A stretch of DNA of 64,000 nt from Owenia fusiformis (Eukaryota > Annelida > Polychaeta > Sabellida > Oweniidae): NCBI GenBank assembly GCA_903813345.2, contig CAIIXF020000006.1, positions 21,335,936 through 21,399,935 on the forward strand, in the 5' to 3' direction. The position numbers were made by a program, and so were the translations under genes. Of this stretch, positions 47,155 through 59,882 are shown piece by piece. The notes beneath the pieces are model-generated. The model was not told the origin of the DNA and did not search any database. It worked only from the letters and a program-made list of their open reading frames with translations. Each line of letters starts with the position of its first letter. Position 1 is the stretch's first letter.

Positions 47155-49243
47155 AAAAAAAATAACAACAACATTCACATACTTCAATTTCTCTTACAAG
47201 TTGAGCAGTGCAAATTAACATTGCTTGTTGTTGATGGCACTTCATTGAAATGGCTTCAATCAAAAGAAACACTCTGTAGATGGATTATCATATTACTATT
47301 CAGTTCAATATATTTCCAAAGGAATGTTAGGGATGATCTATAAAAAAGGGGAGTGTTCCAATCTCCGAGTAAAAGCTCCCACAAGGATATAGATTTAATA
47401 AATATAAATAGGGAAATGGCGATAGAATAAATAAGATCAATTAAAACAGATGCATGAGAGAGAATTACTTTCTGTAATCTATGACCCGCTGGTATAAAAT
47501 TGAGGTGATTTAGATTTACTGTACATACATGGACATGATATGATGTGTGAGTGTGCCTCAGTGAATGTATTGTATAGAGCTAGAATATGTAGTTAGAATG
47601 ATCGATGATGCCTACTAGACGAATGCATTGTGACATTTAACATAGCACACTGTACCTAATGTAAAATTCTATGACGCTACTTAGCATTACCTATAGGATA
47701 ACCTCAGTTAAATGTCTGAGCAGGAGGACTTAATTCTGTATTGGGGATGGGGATGATTGAGAGAGGGATTGAGGGTAGGAAATGGGAGGAGGACTATTCT
47801 TCTCTGAGGTCTAGAACACCAAAATGACAACAGGGTTCTCTGGGAAGGAAGTGTGTGAATGATTACAGACTGGATATATTAGAGAGTGAATGGGGATGAA
47901 TAGAGATCATTTCTTTGGATAGAAAGAGTTTGGGATCTGTATATATGCTCATTATTATAATGGAATAAGTTCTGTTATCAAATTGAAGTGAATTTTCATT
48001 TCTAACTATGTTTATAATCCAAGATTGCTATAAAAGCTCAAATAAACAAAAAAAATATGTGGATCAATCAGAAATTGAATTAAGCGAGTGTTTCCTTAAA
48101 TATATGTATGATATCAATGCACCAACCCTGTATCTAGGATATATGTATACAGGTATTGCACCAACCCTGCATCTAGGCTATAAACAGGTCTAAGTCTACA
48201 CAACTACAACCCTACACAATGTATATGTCCTCTTCATGCCATTAGTATATACACCCACAGCACTTGCATACAATATGAACCCACAGAGCAGCATGGAGCA
48301 TTGATGTTGAAGACAATAATTTGATATCAATATTCAGCTAGAGTCCAGGATTAAATAACAGACTAATTGATATGGAGCATCTGACTTATAATACAGTTTC
48401 ATCAAAGCAAGGATTGGCTTTAAGTGTCATGTTATTTCAATTTTGGTGGACTTGAGTTGAATGAAGAACAGTTTGGTGTTCTTTGAATTTTTAATTATGT
48501 GAAGGTTTTTTTCTTAACTGAAGCTCAATCCTGCCCTAGTGGGTCGCTACTATGTCAGCCACTAGTCTACATGCACGGGGGCTTCTCCTTGGGTAGCCCT
48601 TGGGCACTCCATTGCCTTGATTATGCCGGGAAGATATACCTTACATAATCACTACAATGTTCTACAAGGTGCCAAAACATGAAGTGAACAAACCTTAAAG
48701 CAAAAATCTAGATATGAAAAATTGAAAACAATAGATAGCACAGTCTGAAGGTATAGATGTATGTAATTCAATGAAACAATCTAAACACTTGTGAGTGATA
48801 GATTAATTCAGAATTTAAATTATTTCCAAAAGGTTTGTTTTTGTAGGCACCCTGTAGCAATCTACGAGGCACTATATCTATGTGGAAGCCTTAGTGTTAA
48901 GAGACATAGTGTATGGCTTAAGGGTTCCAGGGGTCCCCGCATTGCCTGATGCTCTTGCACTTACTTTCAAAACCAGTCACTAATTTTAAAGGACGTAGAA
49001 CTCTTATGGACCTAATGGCTGGTTGATCAAATGATTTTATAAAAAGTGCTAGTAATCTGAAAGCAAAATGACACAATTATTAAAATATAGGACAAAATAT
49101 CAAGCAAAGTATGTTGTAAATAAGTAGAGGAGAGAAGCGATGCTGTTTGCTGGTATTTACAGGGGCACATCAGACATATGAAATAATTTTTACACAAACA
49201 ATTTTTAAAAACACTCAACACACAAGTTTATATTTTTACTTAA
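47155..49243 (-). other. Cav2 intron 3, middle part
   Basis: No exon recognised. A two-copy direct repeat with 'gcaccaaccctg' lies at 48118-48180. Confidence 0.5.
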
Positions 49244-49384
49244 CCTCTTGGTACTCTGGATCAACAAGGAATTGTCCTAGTTTTAACTTGTGACTCAATC
49301 TATTATGACAATTTATTTTTCTAAATATAGATTATTGCACATTACACTGAAATTGGTAAATTAAACGCCCTGGTATCCAAGAGG
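49244..49384. mobile_element. TTAA-flanked MITE, family copy 2
   Basis: 141 bp between TTAA at 49240-49243 and 49385-49388, with inverted ends CCTCTTGGTACTCTGG and CCTCTTGGATACCAGG. It is related to the element at 37268-37557. Confidence 0.72.
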
Positions 49385-51090
49385 TTAACTATATATTATA
49401 ATACATGCATGTTCATATTCAGATATCACACTTTAGTACTTGATTTTTGCATTATGTACATTGATTGTGACTTCTGTTATAGAAAAATCTGTACAAGATA
49501 TGGTTTAATAATTTGCATGCATTCTCTCAGCAAAACAAGTCTACAATAACATGCATAGCATGGGATAAAACATGCATCAATGTTGAATACAGTATACCTG
49601 AAAAAGTAAATCCAATCAACAGGGATAATATGTAATGATACAATCCAATTTGATATGACATCCATAGTTGACTTCGATCTAAATACAGGATCTGTTTCTT
49701 ACAATATTGTGAATTATTGAAAATTGTGGGAGAAAATTGAATCCCATACAATTAAATAAAAAACAGTCTCTAGTGCCCTCGTGTAATAAATAATCTAATG
49801 GCTCCTGAAAAAAATCACACTTTGCCATATTCACATATGGCTATTTGGTATTGAGCTCTATAGATGTCCTAGATCCTCAGGTATATGGATGTCAAGAATT
49901 GCTAAGTACATGTATATTAAAGACCCTTTCCTTTTACTGGACCATATATCAAACAGGGTAAGGGACCTGTCACTTTCTAGACTTTCAGTTTGAAAATTGG
50001 AAAGCAGATGTTATTTTGAAATTCAGGAGATTGGATCTGATTTAATTCTTAATTTTTGCAGGGTGCTTATTAGATTTTTAGATTGATATGTTTCATTTTA
50101 AGATTGCTGTGACTTATTTCATCCCACAAATTCCCCCCACCTATTTAGATCCATTTAATCTAGATTCAAGAGATTCTAGAGTTTATCATGTGATAATTTT
50201 CAATACTTGAAAACCTAATGGGCACCCTCATTACACTTTGTCCTCTTTTGTAAATTGTAGTGTGTAGTCTATAATAGGAGCCAGGGCCCTGAACATAGTA
50301 ATACCAGTCCATGTAGATGTGAATGTAGATATGGCCATATAACTATGATAAGACAGATGTCTCTGGATTAGATGATACGAGACATGGCAACATTAAAGGT
50401 TTTTTCTATCAAATTCAAGATTAGGGAAATGCTAAGGAAAATCCTTGGACAATTTTTGTGTAATTTTCACAGATATATGGACAAGTTCAAGTCAGTTCAT
50501 GGTCCAGCGAGGTCTCAGAAAAATCAGATTTGATTCGAGGCAATGTAGTAAAACTATCACACTAGAACATTACATATTATGATAATACAAAAATATTGTA
50601 AATTCAATATAATTACAGATATATCCATATACCAATGTTTCAATATGAGAATAAATTGTAAAACATACAGTATATTATTATTACCACAGCTCCCAAATTG
50701 CCCCGGGCAAATTGCTTTTTTCGAAAAGTTTTGAAGGCCATTTCCAACTTAAGTCTGCCACATTTCAGCTTTAAATTCGAGACATTGTTGTATTCTGTTT
50801 TTTCACATTCAAAGCACATCGTAAATAGTCGACTGGATTCCAATTAAACATGAAATTTGACGATAAACTAATATTTTGTTGAATTTAGTTTCTAAACATA
50901 AGCCGACCCGAACAGGTATGCTACAACCAATTTCATTGGCCAATCGAGAAAGCTTATTTTACACTCATTTTGATTGGACAAAAGTTTGAACTCCCATCAT
51001 GCAACTTCAGAACTTTTAAAATATTTACCCGGGAATATTTGAATTAATTTATAGATCTTAAACGAGTGTAAATAAAATATGTCAACTTAC
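49385..51090 (-). other. Cav2 intron 3, right part
   Basis: 1.7 kb with no exon, RNA gene or array that I can recognise. Confidence 0.55.
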
Positions 51091-51230
51091 CCGGTTACAA
51101 CTACTATAAAATCCATAATATTCCACACGTTTCTTAAATACGATCCTTTGTGAAGTATAAATCCTAAGGCTACTATTTTTAAAACAGCTTCTACACAGAA
51201 TATTGCTAAAAAGTACACTTCGGTTTCATC
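51091..51230 (-). CDS. Cav2: Cav2 exon 3: domain I S2 and S3
   Basis: This exon reads [20 protein letters not shown], then [20 protein letters not shown] and FIVVVTG. The Glu and Lys of VEAVLKI and the Asp of NIMDF are the countercharges that help S4 arginines cross the membrane. It is 140 nt, phase 0 in and two bases out, with a 3' splice site TTATTTTTCAG and a 5' splice site CCGG/GTAAGT. Confidence 0.97.
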
Positions 51231-52240
51231 CTGAAAAATAAAACAAATAATTATCTATACTATATCTTAAGAACGTCTCAATCAAATCGAACAATGATAT
51301 TTCAAAGAGAATATAGGGTGTCATCGTAAACCAAGAAGCCTTAGGACGATATCACAACGCTTTAAATAAATTGAACAATCGGATATAAGAACTATTTTTG
51401 TTTTTCACTTCGACGGTATGGTAAGAATAAAAAACTACTGTGCGTTCCCAATGAATTCGTTCCAATCGGTACATTTTAAGAAATATACAGTTTGTGCAAC
51501 AATTTGGGGAAAGTGTGTATTGGTAAGTGACTATGAAGTGTAAAATCATGGTATTTTGATCTGCACTAAAAATACACTTTACAACATCCTGGGGATAATG
51601 TAATATGTACATAATAGCGCCTAATCCCGAACTCATCAAAATAATATCGCTGATCTAATTTCAATATCATGTTGCGTGAAGAATAGTGTGTTGCAGAATA
51701 AAACGTAACACATAGCATAACATGTGTTATTTTTGCTGCGATCTGAGAGAGACATTGTGTAAGTGAAAGACAGTGCAGCAAACCAGAAAGTGAAAATATA
51801 CGATTCATCCAACGCACCAGCTGTAGCAATTGTAGGAGAAAAGAAAAAGTTATAAACTAACAATTCGTTCACGATATTTTTAGAATGTCTCAAAGTTGCC
51901 GATTAGTATAAGCATGTCAAGGTTTTACAATACAAATATAACTGGAATAAGATTTATTAAATAATTATGAAACGTAAACTACAATCTGATATACCGTTAA
52001 CTTTTATCCTCCATTTGCATAAATCATTTTCAGTAAAAAAGAGAAGTTATTTTTAGCAAAAAACTTCACAGAAACCTTTAGGAATGATATCTTATCAGCA
52101 CACATTCATACAGTATCATTATTAGAATAGGGTATCAATTTACAAGAAAAACAAATTACATGTCATTAATATGTACCTTTGGTAATAAAAGATACAATAA
52201 AATACAATCAATACAATACAATACAATAAAATATACGTAC
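51231..52240 (-). other. Cav2 intron 2
   Basis: 1 kb. A short AT-rich microsatellite of 'atacaata' type words lies at about 52190-52235. Three overlapping minus-strand open frames at 51352-51893 resemble nothing and overlap in different frames, so I leave them out. Confidence 0.6.
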
Positions 52241-52346
52241 CAGTTGAGTTGATAGTGCAGTTTTGTCATTTTCTGGAAGATGGTTTTCTAGTGCAAGTAC
52301 TATACAGTTGGCGATGATCGTCAGCAGGACCATATACTCGAACGGC
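52241..52346 (-). CDS. Cav2: Cav2 exon 2: domain I S1
   Basis: This exon reads [20 protein letters not shown], then [15 protein letters not shown]. It encodes the first membrane helix of the channel; vertebrate Cav2 reads [20 protein letters not shown] here. It is 106 nt (1 + 35 codons), the same size as the human counterpart as I recall it, with a 5' splice site CTG/GTACGT. There is no AG at the required start. Instead the intron ends in TTTTGCAC after a U12 branch site, and an in-frame TGA 21-23 nt upstream of the junction rules out simple extension. It is the most upstream channel exon found in the window. Confidence 0.95.
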
Positions 52347-52363
52347 GTGCAAAATGTTAAGGA
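52347..52363 (-). other. U12-type (AT-AC) 3' splice site with branch point
   Basis: Read on the minus strand this is TCCTTAACATTTTGCAC. TCCTTAAC (52356-52363) is a perfect match to the minor-spliceosome branch-site consensus, placed about 10 nt before the terminal AC at 52347-52348. There is no polypyrimidine tract and no AG. Confidence 0.85.
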
Positions 52364-54095
52364 TCATTTCCAAAAAAAACATGCACACTTTAAAGTAAAT
52401 ATAATATATGAACATAATTAATACGGGATTTTAGCAAAAATACCAAACCATGTTCATTTAGATTCAACAACACCAAGCAATCACATCACGACTGTTTCAA
52501 TTTGAATTTTGCACTCGTTGCCAGACTTTGTTTCAAACTCATTACTCATCATGAACAGTGTACACCAGTAACATGCATATACTACTTCATGAAACCATTC
52601 TTTCTTAAAGTATGCATACACCTTTTTAAGACATACATACTTCCTCGAACTGTGCGCACTAGACGAAACTAAGCACACCACACTTTCGCATACACCAGCC
52701 TTAAATATGCACATCCATGAACCATTCCATCGTGTAGATACATCATCCGTATCATTCACACAAAACTTCAATGCATATCTTTATTATGGAACATCGAAAG
52801 TCAAATTTGGATCAAAATTTCCAAATGAAGACCAGGCCAGCCCTCGTCTCCCTGAAGGTCGGAGCCTAGTGTATTAGATGTAGATGAACATCTCTTTTAA
52901 ACCAAAATAGTATGCAAAGGGCAAAAGGGAAAGAAAAAGAAAATATCAAAGAGTACACCAGTCATAAGGAAAACAAACGCCAACTATCCCAAAGTTAAAA
53001 CCATGATCTAAAGTGAAAATCGATTGCTAATGATGGTTTCTCTTACAATTGGGAAGGGTAGCCTCAGTCTAGATAACCAAACTCCTATTATTTGTAATGA
53101 TGATTTACCATAACTTTGACAGCAATGGCGAATGGCAGTCTATCAGCAACTAAATATATAACTTATATAACAGAAAGTAATGAATATAAAATGTTGATAC
53201 AACATCCTCCAACAAATAAAATGTGTCCTCAGAGAACTCTAAGAGATACGATTAACGTACTTGGAAATAAGTAATAACAAAACGAGGGAGGTAGGAGGAC
53301 ATCAATAACGTATATGACTTTGTGGTAATCTCAGTTACATCCTTGACTGTCTATCAATGATCAACCAGTTTTATTAATCAACTAATGTGAACATACAATC
53401 AATCAGGTGGGTTTTACAGTTTGGGACAGTCAGACTCCTCGGCGATTGTCTCCGCCTGGAATAAGCTTATCCCTATTTATAAAGCATCACTGTACCTATC
53501 TGCGCCACCCACATGTTTGTGTCTAGGGGGGGGGGGGGGGTAAACGTGATTCGCCACACCATGTGCATTTATTCATATAATTGGAAGATGTTATGGAAAT
53601 TTTGTTTTAACATAGATTCACGACGACCCGCAACTCATAAAATATTCATATGTAAGATGGGAAGGACTGGAGAGTATTCCGCCACATTACAGTTATTTGT
53701 AAACTCGCTCAATTCTGGAGCATTGGTCAGTCAAATAATACATTTCGTTGCAATCTACATGTTTAGTCTAAGAGAAAGATTCATAATTTCATATCCAGCA
53801 TTCTTCTGGGAAACAAGTGAGAAGAAACATTTGTGCTAGTCCTTTCACTATGTATCAACAACCAGATTAGAATATGTCATCTAAACGACGACAACCGCCT
53901 CGGTTTACAAATCGACATATCATGTACGTGTAATCGAATTGCCCTGAAGTTCATCTAATAACCAAATCACATCATGATAAACATGAAATTTTATTTCTTC
54001 TCAGCCTTGGAGCTCCTATCTTGAAAGTGATATCAATTAAAAGAGAGTGTAACTAGTCTTGACACACTGATTCAGTTTACAAAAGCATCCATGCG
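52364..54095 (-). other. Cav2 intron 1, first part (non-coding)
   Basis: The intron runs at least from 52347 to the right edge. This part has a poly-G run at 53526-53540 and no recognised exon. The plus-strand frame at 53513-53839 resembles no family I know, and I do not call it. Confidence 0.5.
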
Positions 54096-54407
54096 CAGGG
54101 GCGGATCTGAGAATCAACTAGGGGGGGGGGGGCCCAAATTTCAGATCAGAGAAAAAAATTTGGGCCCCTAAAACCCAAAAGTGGGCCCAAATTTTGAAAT
54201 TTTGAGGCCCATTTTCTTCAAAACTTGGCCTGAAATTAAAAAATTAGGCCTTAAAAGGCCCATTAATGACCAAAAAAGCCCACTTTTTGGGGCCTTAAGG
54301 CCTTTTTTGGCCCAAAATTTTTTTAAGGCCCAATTTTTTTTTCTGGGCCCACCCAAGGGGAGGGGGGCGGGCCCGGGCCCCCAGCCCCCCCCCCTAATCC
54401 GCCAGTG
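54096..54407. mobile_element. MITE with CAGGGGCGGATC ends
   Basis: About 312 bp with inverted ends CAGGGGCGGATC and CACTGGCGGATT and an interior built of 'aggcccaa' and 'gggccc' words. The interior is highly self-complementary, which produces overlapping spurious open frames on both strands. Confidence 0.6.
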
Positions 54408-57400
54408 ATGCGTTCTCGTCATAACTTCCATTCCATAACATTTTGACATGCATTATCATTTATGGAAGATCTAAGCTACATAAATGTCCGAATTTTTGAG
54501 AACTGAAAAGTGGAAGGTCCATTTTCAAGATAATTGCCAAAAATGCTTAAAACCAAAGAATAGTTATGAAATAAAGATCAAAACAAAATTCTTAGTACTA
54601 GGAAAGCTGTGCAGTGTAAAGGATCTCGTAAAAAAGTGACCACTTTAAAGGAAATTACCCTTTGTTACACCTCTATTTTTAGCTTCAGAACATTAGCAGA
54701 TCATCGTATATGTTTTCTTAGAGGTCCCACCTTCAAAGAACACGATAACCCAAACAGACCTAAATTAACCACAACTGACTTCTCCATTCGATTTTAATTT
54801 ATACATTTGAGATGGTTCTGCAAGCCTCGAGGAATCACAGAATCGTCCATGTGGGAATAAGCCTATTTTACTTATGCTGATACTTAAAAGAAACGTGCCC
54901 CCTGACAAAGCCACAGAGGCACTTTTCTTGAATGATTACTTCTGCGCATTGGTTCAATCTGCCACGAAGAAATATAATATTGGTTGAATTTAGATTTACA
55001 TCAAGCTGGGACTGTGTGGGTGGATTGCTATAAAGTCCAGATGTGAATCTTGTCCGATGGAAAATAACAAATCTATTACATAGCAATTAATAATTTGAAT
55101 TTGACAGTCTGTTTTTATTAACCTTCTGTATAATTGTTTTCAAAGCCTGATTTTGTTCTAATACGTAAATTGTAAATTACAAAATATTGTATCGTATTGT
55201 ATTGTATTATATTGTATCACATTATGTCGTATAGTATCTATCGTATCGTATTGTAATGTTAGAGATGTATTGCACATTACAGTTTTACTGTAATGAGGCA
55301 TATTATTCAAAATGATGAGGAGATCCAATGTTCATCACTATATCATAATTATGCGAACTTCCAATCAGTAATTATACCTTAGAGTGTTGTATTTGTTTTA
55401 TATGTCTCTGATTATATTGAACACTCTATAAACATACACAACGGGAAACACTATTTTGTAAGCACTACTAAGAAAGAATACTTTATGTGTTATCCATAAG
55501 TAATAATCAAGACTAACTACTAATTCTCAGGAATAAAAAGTTCACTCTATTGAGAGATAGATAGAGCTTATCCTCGGACCAGTTACGTCTTATTCGTGTG
55601 TCATATGACTACTGTGTTAATTAACTAAGTAAAGTATTCCAATTAAAAAGTGTTGTATGTTTGCATGCAGCAAGCGTTTAATAATTCTTTGCATATATAA
55701 TATTGCCCATAAAATAGTCTGATACATATATAATATTGTCCATAAAAGATCGGTCTGATAATTACAAGTAACTCATGTTTATTTTATTCTTTACGAATTT
55801 ATGATAAGTGTATAATGTTCAATCATACAAATCGCAGTCAATGATTGTTCTCCACACTCACCCCTCCCCCTTCCTGACATGAACTATTTTGTAAAACCAT
55901 TGACAGTGTGGAAAGGATTCTTACACTCGAGTGTCAAGGGGGGGGGGGCAGTTATAGAAATATACAAGGCGATGATTCAAATTGGACAATTTTCAAAACT
56001 GCTCAACATGGTGAAAACTTCACGTTTTTAAAGAATGCTTGCCCGGCGAGTGGTTTGCTCTGGATTGCGAGAGAACAAAAACTTTGAATTAGGATTTTTC
56101 CTAATACTATCATTAATCTAAACAACTTTTTAAACCGTCTCTGATTACATATCATGCCAATTAATACCATTATTGTGTTGACAGGATTAAATATGACATC
56201 TTTGGAATTATAATTTAATGAACTCAATAGTCTAAATGATAATAAGTTCATAATTTAGTCTTGACTGACTAGTCTTGCATCATAAGAGTTGGATTGCAAA
56301 TACCTACCTAAATCAAATATTTAAAATTTACAAGTGTACACTAAAGTTTAAAAGGAAGACTATAGTGTCCCGTGAATGCATTATAATTATCTTAGACAAT
56401 AGTGAAGCGGTTCAATCATGGGAGTGTTAATTAATCGGAATGCAAGTTTGATTTAAAATAACTCCTTTGGATCAAATATTTAAATTCTACTAGAATGCGG
56501 GGAGTGGAAACAAATCTCCATTCAAGCACTAAATATCAAAAGAAAGATTTCAGTACCCCTTAACTTCACTATTTTAAGGAATGAGAGGCACAAATAATTC
56601 CTAAAAATAAGATGGCCTGTCTTTACTGTAATCAAGATGCTACCTAACCGCAGTTATTTTGGTTTTATAACGGGGATATTGCTCGAGCTTGAATAACAAA
56701 TAAAAGGCATGTTCTTATTCCTGTATTCTGTCCTTTGATTAAAACGTTTAAAATGAAACTTTATTCCTCTCAATTTACATAAAAATGAAACAGATAAGAT
56801 TCGAATCTCAGTCACACCAGCCACTGGTCAAAGGAAGTACAAATATCTATATTAATCAAATGTCTGAGAATTTGATAACTGTCTGGGATCCAATGTTAAT
56901 TTTATTGAATCAAACTAAGAAAAGTATAACGATGAATTTTAAACGTTTAGAGGGAAAAGTCAAATATGCATTGTAACCCTAAAAATAATTCATTAAAGTG
57001 TCGTACACATTTCATAACATTTATATAAATAAAACAAATAAAGCACAACCCTAATGCCCTAATGAATTCATATCGGCGCTAAACGGCCCTTGCAATAAAA
57101 ACGCATCGAAGCAGGGAATGCTTGGAAAATTCTTCCGAGACTGACTTTTGTTATTTCAAAATTGAAATATGCCGAATTCCTATGAAATTATCAAATAACC
57201 ACGCAATCCTTTTCCCTGGGTTTTACTCTATTTTAGATTTACTAGAAAAATGTTTATATGATGATTGCGTTTGCTTCTCACGAGTTCATTGAAAAGTTCA
57301 GTCGTAAAACTTTAGAGATCAAAAGACTAATTAGGCACCTGATTGCGAATGTTTGATTGCATTTCGATCGCCGGGATTTTACAAACGTATTGTTTAAGTA

Positions 57401-57674
57401 GCGATCGTGTTTTTGGGATCTTGATAACTTCCTATTTTAAGTTTTGGGTTGAAAGCAATGAGTATGTCGGACTTTCTCAAGTCCACATTATGAAACAATA
57501 TCCCTTTATATTAGTCCAATCGGAATTTGCATAAAAATACCAGTTTTTTATTGCAAAAAGAACTGTAATTAATAGCCTACATAAAAGCATCATGATAAAT
57601 AAAACATTAAAGCATATATAAAGCCTATTGTTATCAAAATCCATAAATCCTCACCATATAAATATTTCCAAAAA
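54408..57674 (-). other. Cav2 intron 1, second part (non-coding)
   Basis: AT-rich, with a 5-bp 'tattg/tatcg' microsatellite at 55188-55256 and a poly-G run at 55938. I searched for the Cav2 first-exon protein (a YNPIPVRQ-like or RKYAK-like block next to ATATCCTT) and did not find it. Confidence 0.5.
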
Positions 57675-57814
57675 GATTTCGGTTTTCAGTCAGGAGGGTA
57701 TGATTGTGGCATTTGAATGCTCCTTTCTTCTTCTTTCTCAGCGTTTTATTTTTATTGTTATGGGGGAGGTTGCGATCGCACCCCCCCCCCCCCCCCCTCC
57801 TGGCTACGCCTATG
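57675..57814 (+). mobile_element. Truncated MITE, GGCGTAGCCAG family
   Basis: This copy matches the element at 26999-27254 from TTTCGGTTTTCAGTCAGGAG to the TGGCTACGCCTATG end. The first terminal repeat is missing, and there is an internal deletion and a long poly-C run. Confidence 0.65.
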
Positions 57815-58473
57815 GATATTTTGGCAACTTTCCCGTTTACCCCGCCCCCTAATAATTTTTGCACCCCCTCTAAATATCAGACCCGTCAGGCGTTGAGGCA
57901 TGGATCAGGATACCCTGACTCCCAAGCTGTGCGACTTCTGGCAACCGCTACACCTATATTCCCGGGGTAAACGCTTTTAGAAAAATTGTCAAATATGGTC
58001 GTGTGTGGGCAAACACGGAGGAGGAGGAGAGGGGTGCGTGCATTGCGTGCGACCCTTCATCAGTTGTGTACCTTATTTTTGTATGAATTTCTTCCGAATA
58101 GTTATGCTAGAGGGGTTCTGATATCTATTTCTGTTTTCAAATGAAATAATTTCACCCTTGCCCGACTGACTTGTAGATAATGCACGAATCAAATAGCATG
58201 GAGATCAGATAATCAGATTGATTCGTATTTTCGCAATCAGATGAATTAACTTATTGTTTTCTCTGATTAAAAGGCGGTTTGAAGCTACTTTTACAGGATT
58301 TGTAAATTCGCAATCAGACTGGCTTATTTTAATATTTAGTCAGTGCAAGATGATGGGACTATTAATGTAGAAAATTGTTTTGATTTCGACACTAACTGAA
58401 TAATTTATCACAATTGTTAAATACGCAAACAGAAACAGGTTTAAAAATGAGAATAGAGGCAAAAACCCGGGAA
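57815..58473 (-). other. Cav2 intron 1, non-coding
   Basis: Nothing recognisable beyond short G-rich words. Confidence 0.5.
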
Positions 58474-58650
58474 TTAAAAGCAATTTTAGACTGTTAGATG
58501 ATCTCTTCTGTAATCAAGGTGATGTTGGTACACTTCCGCCGTTAGAAAAACAAAGACTAAGACTAAGACTATAATAGCAATTAATCCTTTTGTAATCATT
58601 AAATGTTAGATTCTTATTATTTTGTTGGACAATGTTCAGACTTCTGACCA
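58474..58650. repeat. Direct repeat, copy 1
   Basis: About 177 bp starting near 'taaaagcaattttagactgt', about 85% similar by eye to 59095-59275 in the same orientation, 445 bp away. Confidence 0.75.
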
Positions 58651-59094
58651 AGATTAAATCATTTATGTTTGTATTTAAAAAAACAGTATTTCAATCAGAC
58701 AGACGTGCTAATGAGTTCGAAAAATACATTTGTCCATTTCCTCTCAAGAAATTTTCAAAGGTAATCAAGTCGATTTGTTTGAGTGTTTAGCATTGTTTTT
58801 CATAACTTGACGCTTCCATGAACAGAATGACTTTGAAATGAGTTTTTATAATGTTAGTCTTGCTCAAAGACTGTATCCCCCCCCCCGTCACCTTCACTCT
58901 CTTTACCTGGCAATAGAGAGAAGGATAAAAGGGGGGGGAGTACAGGGTCTTTTAAGCAAGACTATTATAATTTTAGCTTTTATACGGACATGCTTATTGT
59001 ATATTTCTATATAAACGTTGTAGTTATGTGATGTAACATCGCCCCCCCCCCCCAAAATTACAGGTTTACAAATTTTGATCGGAATGCATTAACT

Positions 59095-59275
59095 TGCAAT
59101 TAAAAGCAATTTTAGACTGTTAGATGATATCTTATGTAATCTAGGTGATGTTGGTACACTTCCGCATTTAAGAAAACAAAGACTAGGACAAAGAGAACTA
59201 AGCAATTAATCCTTTTGTTATCATTAAATGTTAGATTCTTATTTTTTGATTGGACAATATTAAGACTTCTGTCTC
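59095..59275. repeat. Direct repeat, copy 2
   Basis: Second copy of 58474-58650. Shared words include 'ggtgatgttggtacacttcc' and 'cattaaatgttagattctta'. It could be a remnant of a tandem or of two insertions of one element. Confidence 0.75.
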
Positions 59276-59665
59276 CGATTGTTATGCAGGTATGTGTATA
59301 AAATCATGTGAACAACACTATCGTGGAAACTCCCATCTTCATTCTCATAATGTCTTACAGCTATTTCGCAAATGACATAATCCTAAACAACATATGGACA
59401 TAACGATAATATTGCAGAACTGAGCGAAAATAAAGGTGGAACAAATCAGATAAAGATATTTTATTTTTGAAATGCACAAAGGGCAACAGTTGAAGAACAA
59501 AAGTTAAAGGCGTTTTGAAATAGATCGTGCTTTTATATGGTCCCCTTCTATAATACCCTACCCTTTGCATTTGTTCGACTTCACTTCTTAAATGAGAATT
59601 TCGTCTTCTCGTAGTTTATAATTAGACTCTGCACGCAGCGTAATAGTGCCCCTATTATCCATGTT

Positions 59666-59882
59666 CAGGGGCGTAGACAACTTTCAGTCGGGGGGGGGGG
59701 TGCGATCGCCAAAAAACAATAACGGTTTTCAGTCGTGGGAGGGGGTTGCGATCGTGGCAAAAGCAAGCCAAAAGATGCAACTTCCTTCAAAATTGAGCTT
59801 GAAGCTTCTATCTCTTCTTATATTTCTTGGTTCTATTTTATTGGTTATGCACTGCAACCCCCCCCCCCTGGCTACGCCTATG
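59666..59882 (+). mobile_element. MITE, GGCGTAGCCAG family, full-length-like copy
   Basis: It starts CAGGGGCGTAGACAAC and ends TGGCTACGCCTATG, with internal GCGATCGCC and 'atgcaacttccttcaaaatt' words shared with 26999-27254. 217 bp, with poly-G and poly-C tracts. Confidence 0.68.

Noticed and set aside
54168-54449. Overlapping proline/glycine-rich frames on both strands
   Set aside because: They derive from the self-complementary G/C-rich interior of a MITE.
57628-57970. Three overlapping frames with poly-Pro or poly-Gly
   Set aside because: They run through a MITE copy and its homopolymer C tract.
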